The position numbers were made by a program, and so were the translations under genes. Below the pieces are notes generated by a model. That model was not told the DNA's origin. It saw nothing but the letters and a program-made list of their open reading frames with translations, and searched no databases. A DNA stretch of 9,832 bases from CAVPEW01 sp963703565 (GTDB taxonomy: Bacteria > Actinomycetota > Acidimicrobiia > Acidimicrobiales > VFJN01), in the NCBI GenBank assembly GCA_963703565.1, contig CAVPEW010000060.1, forward strand, positions 1-9,832, read 5' to 3'. Positions 1 to 5,636 of this stretch are shown in pieces. The stretch's first letter is position 1. Each line of letters starts with the position of its first letter.

Positions 1-279
1 CTCTTCCGGGCCGTTCTCAACCCGGCGGGGCTCAGCGGGTCGATGGGTCGCGTCGCCTCCGCCGGCGACAACGCGGCAATGGAGTCGTTCTTCGCGCTCC
101 TGTAACGCAACGTCCTCGATCAGCGCCGCTGGCGGACCCGCGGCGAGCTCGCCTACGCCATCTCGTTCTGGATCGAGCACCGCTACAACCGCCGCCGACG
201 GCAACGCGCTCTCGGCAAGCTCACCCCCGTCGAGTTCGAGCTCGCCTTGACCCCCGCCGAGGCTCACGTCGCGGCATGA
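1..279 (+). pseudogene. IS3-family transposase (OrfB/integrase core), C-terminal part with in-frame stop
   Basis: Reading in frame 1 gives the end of an rve-type integrase core. It includes the motif GDNAAMESFFALL, which holds the Glu of the DDE catalytic triad, and then the usual IS3 tail (RRWRTRGELAYAISFWIE, YNRRRRQRALGKLTPVEFE). The codon at 103-105 is TAA where family members usually have a Gln or Lys codon, so a single C-to-T change from CAA would explain it. The frame stays coherent for 57 more codons to the TGA at 277-279, so the stop looks recent. The catalytic Glu lies before the stop, but loss of the conserved tail probably inactivates the protein. The 5' part is outside the window. 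A sequencing error at one base is the main alternative. Confidence 0.75.
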
Positions 280-294
280 TCAGTCACAACCACC

Positions 295-318
295 GTCAAC
301 CGAACCTGCAGCAATCCC
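295..318 (+). repeat. Putative right terminal inverted repeat of the IS3-type element
   Basis: The segment beginning GTCAACCGAACCTGCAGCAA and ending TCCC matches the general form of right ends of IS3-family elements, whose outer bases are often the complement of TGGA/GGGA-type left ends. It starts 15 bp after the transposase stop codon. The assignment rests on recalled family pattern, because the left end is not in the window for comparison. Confidence 0.5.
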
Positions 319-322
319 GCCG

Positions 323-352
323 TAGCACTGGTCGCGGCGTCGCGGCTATGAT
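323..352 (+). promoter_or_regulatory. Candidate promoter of the c-di-GMP operon (-10 TATGAT)
   Basis: TATGAT at 347-352 is a near-perfect sigma-70/HrdB-type -10 box in otherwise very GC-rich DNA. The best -35 candidate, TAGCAC at 323-328, is a poor match at 18-bp spacing, which suggests an activator-dependent or extended promoter. Transcription would start near 359, giving a leader of about 45 nt before the GTG at 404. The promoter lies between the insertion sequence end and the diguanylate cyclase gene. Confidence 0.5.
331..346 (+). repeat. Perfect 8-bp tandem repeat abutting the -10 box
   Basis: GTCGCGGC occurs twice head to tail (331-338 and 339-346) and fills the promoter spacer up to the -10 box. 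Looser copies of the GTC-led half follow the promoter near 363 and 372. OmpR-family regulators bind direct repeats, and one is encoded in this operon, so this is a candidate operator. The GC-rich background makes chance repeats fairly likely. Confidence 0.35.
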
Positions 353-393
353 GAGCTTGCAGGTCGTCGGCGTCTCGGATGTTGGCAGGCTGC

Positions 394-397
394 GGAG
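394..397 (+). promoter_or_regulatory. Ribosome binding site deciding the GTG start at 404
   Basis: GGAG lies 6 nt before the GTG at 404 but 15 nt before the in-frame ATG at 413. This favours GTG as the start of the diguanylate cyclase. Confidence 0.5.
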
Positions 398-403
398 AGT
401 TGT

Positions 404-2110
404 GTGGCTGCAATGGATCGAACTCCTCTGCGTCGCAGGGATGCTGACCGATCGAGGAGACTCGGCCTGATCCCGGTACTGGCGGGGACGGCGTTGTTGT
501 TGCTCGCGGGCTCCGCAGCGCTGGTCGGACCCGAGTTGGTGTCGGCCGCACGTGACGCTGAGCAGACCAGCCGAGACGACGCCGCCTTGGCACAGGTCAT
601 CGAGTTGCGTACCGCGGTGGCTGACTGGCAGGTCTTCTTCGAACCACACACCGACCAAGCAGATCGGTTGGACGCGACGGCGTTGACCGAAGGTACGGTG
701 CTCGCGGAGACGGTGATCGACGATGCGGCGGCCGCGGTCGACGGGTTGGTCGCGGTGGGCCTCACCGCCCGCTCCGGCGAGCTGGCGAGCGCCGCCGGGG
801 CCTTCACCGACGCTCTCGAAGCGGTCGTTGCGGTTGCCGACGCCCCGGTGTTTGCCGAGGCTGCCCCGGTGTTCGCCGCCGAAGACGCCGCCTACCGGCA
901 GCTGCGGGACGTGACCGGGGCGGCCGGGGCCGAGTTGCAGGCTCGGCGCGGGGCCGGCCTGGAGCAGGCTGTTGGGCATATCGACAACGCCCGCACGAGG
1001 GGCCTGGTCGTCGTGTCGGTCACCGCGTTGTTGATCGTGGTCGGCGCGGTGATGTTCGGGACACGGGCCCGGCGCGAGGCGCGCGCCGTCCGGGGGGCCG
1101 TGAAACGGGAACGGTTCGAGAGGTCGCTGCAGGCCGGATTGGAGATGGCCAGGACCGAAACCGCCGTCTACGGGATTCTCAACCGGGCCTTGCACGATTC
1201 GGTCCCTGATCTCCAGGTCGAGTTGCTGGTCGCCGATTCCAGTCGCGCGCACTTTCACCGGGGCCTGCACACCAGCGTCGGCGGAGCGGAGGAACGCAGC
1301 GGGTGTGGGGTGGTCTCGCCGACCGAGTGCCCGGCCGCAGTGCGGGGCGACACGATCGTGTTCGAGACCAGCACCGCGATCGACGCCTGCCCGTACCTCC
1401 AGGACCGTGCCTCGGGGTCGTGTTCGGCTGCCTGTGTCCCGGTCAACATCACCGGCAAGTCCATCGGGGTGTTGCATGCCACCGGGCCCGACCACGAACC
1501 ACCCGACGACATCGCCGTCGGCTACCTCGAAACCACGACCCGCCGGGCGGCTGACCGGATCACCTTGTTACGTGCCTTCGCCAAGTCCGAGACTCAGGCG
1601 AGCACCGACCCGCTCACCGGGCTGGTGAACCGTCGCAGCCTCGAGAACCAGGTACGCGACCTCCAACTCGACGGCATCGCCTACGCCGTCGCCTACGCCG
1701 ACCTCGACCACTTCAAAGCTCTCAACGACACCCACGGCCACGAAGCCGGCGACCAGGCCTTGCGTCTGTTCTCCCGGGTCGTACGAGACTCCATACGACC
1801 CAACGACATCGCCGGCCGCTACGGCGGCGAAGAGTTCGTCATCGTTCTGCCCGACTGCGATACCGAGACCGCGACCAGCGTGCTCGAACGGGTCCGAGAG
1901 GCCCTCGCCCTCGCCCTCGCCACCGGACGCTCCCCTGCTTTCACGGTCAGCTTCGGTCTCGCCGCGTCGACCGACGCCGACACCTTCGACGACATCGTCA
2001 CGGTCGCCGACCACGCCCTGCTCGCCGCCAAGACCGCCGGCCGCAACCGTGTCATCGTCGCCCCCCACCCCACTGAACAACCCGTCCCGCCGCCGGTCCC
2101 CACCCCATGA
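404..2110 (+). CDS. Membrane-anchored diguanylate cyclase with Cys-rich GAF-like sensor (GGDEF family)
   Basis: This 568-residue protein is predicted to make cyclic di-GMP from two GTP at the inner face of the membrane. In order: transmembrane helix about 21-42; an Ala-rich, helical outer domain of about 155 residues; second helix about 199-218; basic linker; GAF-like domain about 245-390; GGDEF domain about 400-552. The cyclase domain has DPLTGLVNRR at its start, the active-site signature GGEEF at 474-478 and an intact inhibitory-site motif RPND (465-468) five residues upstream. It should therefore be active and product-inhibited. The ALY motif near the end reads ALL. The GAF-like domain has five cysteines (301, 309, 329, 340, 344) around a CPA and a CP motif, a pattern I recall from other actinobacterial GGDEF proteins. 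It may bind a metal or sense redox state; that is inference. The GTG start fits the GGAG site; ATG 413 is the alternative. Its stop overlaps the next gene by 4 bp. Confidence 0.9.
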   Translation: MAAMDRTPLRRRDADRSRRLGLIPVLAGTALLLLAGSAALVGPELVSAARDAEQTSRDDAALAQVIELRTAVADWQVFFEPHTDQADRLDATALTEGTVLAETVIDDAAAAVDGLVAVGLTARSGELASAAGAFTDALEAVVAVADAPVFAEAAPVFAAEDAAYRQLRDVTGAAGAELQARRGAGLEQAVGHIDNARTRGLVVVSVTALLIVVGAVMFGTRARREARAVRGAVKRERFERSLQAGLEMARTETAVYGILNRALHDSVPDLQVELLVADSSRAHFHRGLHTSVGGAEERSGCGVVSPTECPAAVRGDTIVFETSTAIDACPYLQDRASGSCSAACVPVNITGKSIGVLHATGPDHEPPDDIAVGYLETTTRRAADRITLLRAFAKSETQASTDPLTGLVNRRSLENQVRDLQLDGIAYAVAYADLDHFKALNDTHGHEAGDQALRLFSRVVRDSIRPNDIAGRYGGEEFVIVLPDCDTETATSVLERVREALALALATGRSPAFTVSFGLAASTDADTFDDIVTVADHALLAAKTAGRNRVIVAPHPTEQPVPPPVPTP

Positions 2111-4542
2111 CCACCGTCGCGCCTCGGGGCACACAACCGCGCACAGACCCGACCGCGGCGAGCTCTGGGGGTGGGTCCGAGACAGCCGTGAGCGGCGCGG
2201 GAGTGGCGGGCGTCAGGGGGGTTGTGGCGATGAGTGCGCTGATCGTCGACGGCGTTCCTGGCCGAAGGCGGGTCCTCGGCGGCCTCCTGCGCGATCGAGG
2301 CATCGAGGTGTCAACTGCAGGATCGGTGGCCGCTGCCAGCGGGCAGGTCGCTCGTCGGCTCTTCGACGCGGTGATCGTCGACCTGATGCTTCCCGACGGA
2401 TCGGGCCTCGACGTGGTCGACACGCTCAGAGGTTCTGGATCGAGAGCCCATGTCATCGTCATCAGTGACTCCACCGCCGATGCTGACCGGGTCGCAGCGT
2501 TGCGCCGTGGTGCCGACGACTACGTGGTGAGACCGTTCCCGTTGCGGCAGCTCGCGGAGCGTGTCCTGGCGGCCAGGAGGCTGGTCGACGCCGCCGACGA
2601 CACCCACCTGCACATCGGCGCCGTCGTGGTCGACGTGCAGGCTCGAGAGGCACGAATCATCGAGGATCGACGACTCGATCTCACCACCAAGGAACTCGAC
2701 CTCCTCGCCTACCTGGCCGCGCGTCCGGGCCACACGTTCAGCAAGGCCGAGCTCCTCCGGTCGGTGTGGCGCACGGACCCTCGAGCCGGGCCGACGACGG
2801 TCGCTGACCACATCCGCCGCCTTCGGAGCAAGATCGAAGACGACCCCTCCCATCCGCGCATTCTCCGAACCGTTCGCAATACCGGCTACCGGTTGGACCA
2901 GCCCGACCACGACCGTCCTCCCGGCGGCCGCCCACCAGGTTCGACCGCGAGTTCGCTCGTTCACGTCCAGGGCCGAATCGTGGAAGCCGACCAGGCCACC
3001 GCCAACCTCCTCGGCTTCGACACGGCTGCCGAACTCGTCGGTCGCCAGATCTTCGAGTTCGCGTCGTCGGGCGACATGGAACCCACCCGGCGGCGCATGG
3101 CGACCCGCCGGTCCGAACTCCGGCCACGCACACAGCTGATCGACCTGGAACACGCCGATGGCAGGCAGGTCTCGGTCGAGGTCGCAGCGGAACCGTTCGT
3201 CTGGAATGGCAACAGCGCAGAACGGCTCCGGTTCACCCACATACCTGATGTGTCGGCTCGGCTGCGACGTCTCGTCACCGGCGTGCTCAGCGAGGTGACC
3301 GACGCGGTGATCATCACCGACCTCCACTTCCACCTACGCAGCTGGAACAGGGCTGCCGAGCGGCTCTACGGCTGGCGGGAGAACGAAGTGGTCGGACGCC
3401 ACATGCTCGACGTCGTGCACCACGGCGGCAATGACGGCGAACTGTCCCCGCCATGGGACGACGTCGAAGCCAAGGGCCAATGGCGGGGCCAGAGCCAACA
3501 CATCACAAGAGACGGATCGACGATCGAGGTCCTCACCTCCACGACATTGGTCCGAGACGACGACGACAGCCCGGTGCTCATCGTGTCGGTCAATCGTCCC
3601 GTTCCCCCCGAGACGACCATCCGCCATCGCCAGGAGATCTTCGACGACGACGAGATCCAGCTCGCACTGGCAAACGACCAGTTCGAAGTGCACTACCAAC
3701 CCGTGGTCCGTCTGGCCGACGACGCCGTGGTCTCCATGGAAGCGCTGGTCCGCTGGAACCACCCCACACGCGGGGTTCTGGCACCGAACAGCTTCATGGT
3801 GGCCGCGGAACGCAGCGGAGCGATCGTCGAGCTGGGCGGCATCGTCCTCGAGAAGGCCTGCGCACAGACCATCGAATGGCAACGGGCCGGTCACGACATC
3901 GACGTTGCCGTCAACGTGTCCGGCCGCCAGCTCTCCGACCCCGGCCTGGTCGAGCGGATCACCGCCACCCTGGCCTCAACAGGGCTCGAAGCCGAACACC
4001 TGTGGCTCGAAATGACCGAGACTTCCCTCGTCGAGGAGGTCGACCGGGCCGGCGAAGTGCTCTACCGCCTCGCCGATCTCGGCGTGGGAATCTCGATCGA
4101 CGACTTCGGTACCGGCTGGGCCAGCCTCACCTACCTGCGGAACTTCCCCGTCCATGCCCTCAAGATCGACCGCAGCTTCGTTGCCGGCGTCGGTCACAAC
4201 GTCAACGACACCGCCATCGTCCGATCGATCCTCGCCCTCGGCGCCGACCTCGACATCTTCGTGATCGCCGAGGGAATCGAGACCGTGGCCCAGCAGAAGG
4301 CGTTGCAGGAGATGGGATGCACCATCGGCCAGGGATACCTCTACGGGTACCCGGCCCCGCCCAGCACCGCGGCGATCGGCGAGCCGCAACCGCAACGCCC
4401 GACGTTGACGACGTTCGCGGCGCGTCCAAATGGTCCACACTCCCGACAAATCCCAAGCCAGCCGAGTCTCGACCCCCTCCGTCACCTCTCGTCCGCGGAG
4501 ATCGTGGCTGCGGAGGCGCAACGTGCCACCAACTCGTCGTAG
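2107..4542 (+). CDS. REC - OmpR-type winged helix - PAS - PAS - EAL protein (c-di-GMP phosphodiesterase fused to a DNA-binding response regulator)
   Basis: This 811-residue protein joins a response regulator to a c-di-GMP phosphodiesterase. Domains: receiver about 43-158; OmpR/PhoB winged helix about 166-264 (LTTKELDLLAYLA, and a TVADHIRRLRSKI recognition region ending RNTGYRL); PAS about 280-385; PAS about 390-500; EAL about 512-755; Pro-rich tail. The EAL domain looks complete: Q531, E545 (EAL), N603, E635, D665/D666 (DDFGTG), K686, D688, E722 and Q742, so it should hydrolyse c-di-GMP to pGpG. In the receiver, D92 fits the phosphoacceptor. However, the usual acidic pair is reduced to D48-G49, and the conserved Lys before Pro-Phe is R142. 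Phosphorylation may be weak or replaced by another input. There is no transmembrane segment. The ATG at 2107 overlaps the upstream stop (ATGA). An internal ATG at 2230 has a better ribosome site and starts exactly at the receiver, so residues 1-41 may not be made. Confidence 0.9.
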   Translation: MTTVAPRGTQPRTDPTAASSGGGSETAVSGAGVAGVRGVVAMSALIVDGVPGRRRVLGGLLRDRGIEVSTAGSVAAASGQVARRLFDAVIVDLMLPDGSGLDVVDTLRGSGSRAHVIVISDSTADADRVAALRRGADDYVVRPFPLRQLAERVLAARRLVDAADDTHLHIGAVVVDVQAREARIIEDRRLDLTTKELDLLAYLAARPGHTFSKAELLRSVWRTDPRAGPTTVADHIRRLRSKIEDDPSHPRILRTVRNTGYRLDQPDHDRPPGGRPPGSTASSLVHVQGRIVEADQATANLLGFDTAAELVGRQIFEFASSGDMEPTRRRMATRRSELRPRTQLIDLEHADGRQVSVEVAAEPFVWNGNSAERLRFTHIPDVSARLRRLVTGVLSEVTDAVIITDLHFHLRSWNRAAERLYGWRENEVVGRHMLDVVHHGGNDGELSPPWDDVEAKGQWRGQSQHITRDGSTIEVLTSTTLVRDDDDSPVLIVSVNRPVPPETTIRHRQEIFDDDEIQLALANDQFEVHYQPVVRLADDAVVSMEALVRWNHPTRGVLAPNSFMVAAERSGAIVELGGIVLEKACAQTIEWQRAGHDIDVAVNVSGRQLSDPGLVERITATLASTGLEAEHLWLEMTETSLVEEVDRAGEVLYRLADLGVGISIDDFGTGWASLTYLRNFPVHALKIDRSFVAGVGHNVNDTAIVRSILALGADLDIFVIAEGIETVAQQKALQEMGCTIGQGYLYGYPAPPSTAAIGEPQPQRPTLTTFAARPNGPHSRQIPSQPSLDPLRHLSSAEIVAAEAQRATNSS
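2215..2221 (+). promoter_or_regulatory. Purine-rich ribosome site before an alternative start at 2230
   Basis: AGGGGGG lies 8 nt upstream of an in-frame ATG at 2230 (residue 42 of the long form), where the receiver fold begins (MSALIVDG). The ATG at 2107 has no visible ribosome site and would rely on coupling to the upstream stop. If 2230 is the true start, 2111-2229 is a 119-nt gap between the two genes. Confidence 0.45.
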
Positions 4543-4693
4543 CACCACCTTGGCCGAAGCACCTTGACGCGCCGGGAGACCGGGATCGACGTGCCACCCC
4601 AATCCACCCTCCCGCCGCTGCCTCGCCCGCACCGAGCTGGCGCTCTATCGCATACCGACGTCACCGGATGGGCATCGCCCGGAATGTGCCGGT

Positions 4694-4708
4694 AGGGGCG
4701 CAGCCCCT
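4694..4708 (+). terminator. Short GC-rich hairpin downstream of the EAL gene
   Basis: AGGGGC and GCCCCT pair over 6 bp around a GCA loop, about 150 nt after the phosphodiesterase stop. There is no T tract. It could end the c-di-GMP operon transcript, but short GC hairpins are common by chance in this DNA. Confidence 0.25.
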
Positions 4709-4863
4709 GGTCAGACAGCCGGGTGACCGTCGCCGCGAATCTCGGGGAGTCCTGCAGGGTTCCCAACCCGAGGTGAACGACATCAGAGGGAGCGGGGGTC
4801 GCAGCGGTGGCTGTCGGCCCCCGAGCCGGGGAGTCGGTCACATTGCCCATGGCTCTCGTCCAC

Positions 4864-4896
4864 TGTTGGAGGCGGCGGAAGAACCCCCCTCCAACA
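4864..4896. repeat. 9-bp inverted repeat with 15-nt loop
   Basis: TGTTGGAGG at 4864-4872 is the exact complement of CCTCCAACA at 4888-4896. It lies in the gene-poor spacer, about 60 bp before the stronger 13-bp hairpin. It could be a terminator stem or a protein-binding site; nothing decides between them. Confidence 0.3.
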
Positions 4897-4955
4897 CAGC
4901 TGCAGGGACATCGTGACGTCACCCTGCTCGGCGGATCTGCAGCTCCTGCGACCGG

Positions 4956-4984
4956 ACGTCGAGAGCCCGACGGGCTCTCGACGT
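4956..4984. terminator. Perfect 13-bp hairpin, probable (bidirectional) terminator
   Basis: ACGTCGAGAGCCC and GGGCTCTCGACGT form a perfect 13-bp stem around a 3-nt GAC loop. It lies 77 bp past the stop of the minus-strand PPOX-fold gene and downstream of the plus-strand c-di-GMP operon, between two converging transcripts. No T tract follows on either strand, which is common for actinobacterial terminators. A palindromic binding site is the alternative. Confidence 0.55.
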
Positions 4985-5061
4985 GTGTGGACCTCGGCGC
5001 GGTGTCCCCCCTACGACACGACCTGCTGCTCGCGGCCGGGGACGGCCGATCTGGAGGAGGG

Positions 5062-5595
5062 TCACCACCGCCAGCGGGTGGCGGCGGTGCTGAACTCATC
5101 CTCGCGCTCGATGATGCCGAAGGCTCGTTCCGGAGTTAGCTCGAACACCGCATGCCCGCGCAGGAACGCCTCCATCTCGGCGTGCGCCGCAGCGTCCTCG
5201 GCGCTGCCCCCGGGGCCGGGCCAGTACTTGGCCAGGTAGGCCGACACGATCTCGTCCAGGTCGGCAGCGTCGCTGCTCGGGTCGACGAGCCGGGCGCGAC
5301 CCTCGACCGAGACGCACTCGACCGTGTCGTCGACGGTCACCGTGCACTGCGGGTTCTCCGCCAGGTTGCGCGCCTTGCGGGCCCGCGGCGAGCAGGAGAA
5401 CCCGAACCGGTCCGTCGTGGTCAGCCAGACGCCCCACACCGGCATCGCGTGCGGGCGAGCAGAGGCCGAGGCCGTCACCACCCAGTAGTTGCGGTTCGCG
5501 ACCAGGCGCTCCTGGGCCCAGGCCCACGGCAGGGTGCCGGGGAGATCAGCGGGCACGTCGTAGTCGGACATGTCGGGACGTTCGACGGCCGGCAC
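5062..5595 (-). CDS. Pyridoxamine 5'-phosphate oxidase-fold flavin/F420-binding protein
   Basis: This 177-residue protein has the split-barrel PPOX fold, whose members bind FMN or the deazaflavin F420 and reduce or oxidise small substrates. Visible family marks are RPHAMPVWGVW (about 47-57) on the second strand, SPRARKARNLAENP (69-82) in the cofactor-phosphate region, VEGRARLV (97-104), and the C-terminal TPERAFGIIER with a final ATRWRW. The length is typical for the single-domain family. The substrate cannot be read from the sequence. The GTG at 5595 lies 6 nt after a TAGGGT box and fits a leaderless start; an in-frame ATG at 5571 (residue 9) is the alternative and has no visible ribosome site. 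It diverges from the dioxygenase operon with about 40 bp between starts, so the two may share regulation. Confidence 0.85.
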   Translation of the reverse strand: MPAVERPDMSDYDVPADLPGTLPWAWAQERLVANRNYWVVTASASARPHAMPVWGVWLTTTDRFGFSCSPRARKARNLAENPQCTVTVDDTVECVSVEGRARLVDPSSDAADLDEIVSAYLAKYWPGPGGSAEDAAAHAEMEAFLRGHAVFELTPERAFGIIEREDEFSTAATRWRW

Positions 5596-5601
5596 GGAAC
5601 G

Positions 5602-5607
5602 ACCCTA
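5602..5607 (-). promoter_or_regulatory. -10 box for a leaderless PPOX-fold transcript
   Basis: On the minus strand TAGGGT (TAnnnT type) is followed by 6 nt and then the GTG at 5595. This is the spacing seen when transcription starts at the first base of the start codon in actinobacteria. Confidence 0.4.
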
Positions 5608-5623
5608 CGACGGGCGCCGCCGG

Positions 5624-5629
5624 TACCGT
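5624..5629 (+). promoter_or_regulatory. -10 box for a leaderless dioxygenase transcript
   Basis: TACCGT (TAnnnT type) is followed by 7 nt and then the ATG at 5637. No Shine-Dalgarno sequence precedes that ATG. The upstream GTG at 5628 overlaps the box, which argues against it as the start. Confidence 0.4.
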
Positions 5630-5636
5630 GCGCTCC

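Larger units (their letters stand above)
1..318 (+). mobile_element. IS3-family insertion sequence, right-hand part only
   Basis: The window opens inside an insertion sequence. The 3' part of an IS3-type DDE transposase runs to a TGA at 277-279. It is followed by a short tail whose end (295-318) resembles the terminal inverted repeat of IS3-family elements. The left end lies outside the window, so element length, target duplication and exact boundary cannot be checked. The element sits just upstream of the c-di-GMP operon promoter. Confidence 0.7.
4543..5061. other. Gene-poor spacer between convergent genes, with hairpins
   Basis: About 520 bp separate the EAL gene from the convergent PPOX-fold gene. 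Open frames exist on both strands, but none has a ribosome site, recognisable domain or the GC-rich third positions of its neighbours. A minus-strand frame across about 4650-4790 reads fairly protein-like (for example SPRFAATVTRLSDQGLRPYR) with third-position GC of only about 75 percent. It may be a decayed gene remnant, but I cannot name it. The stretch also holds three hairpins (listed separately) and a 10-bp palindrome GTGACGTCAC at 4913-4922. Confidence 0.5.

Noticed and set aside
319..403. c-di-GMP riboswitch upstream of the operon
   Set aside because: The leader after the -10 box is only about 45 nt, too short for the known classes, and no matching conserved core was seen.
296..1495. 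399-residue open frame on the minus strand opposite the diguanylate cyclase
   Set aside because: It is antisense to a gene with clear GGDEF and membrane motifs, is rich in Arg/Gly/Pro/His as GC-rich shadow frames are, and has no recognisable domain.
2311..3333. 340-residue minus-strand frame opposite the receiver and PAS region
   Set aside because: A shadow frame of the sense gene with no motif and biased composition.
3453..4916. 487-residue plus-strand frame overlapping the EAL gene and running into the spacer
   Set aside because: It is out of frame with the EAL domain, extremely Arg/Pro-rich, and has no domain or ribosome site.
4482..5099. 205-residue minus-strand frame in the spacer as a real gene
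   Set aside because: The middle is protein-like but the ends are low-complexity, it overlaps the end of the EAL gene and the PPOX-fold gene, third-position GC is low and there is no ribosome site. Kept only as a possible relic.
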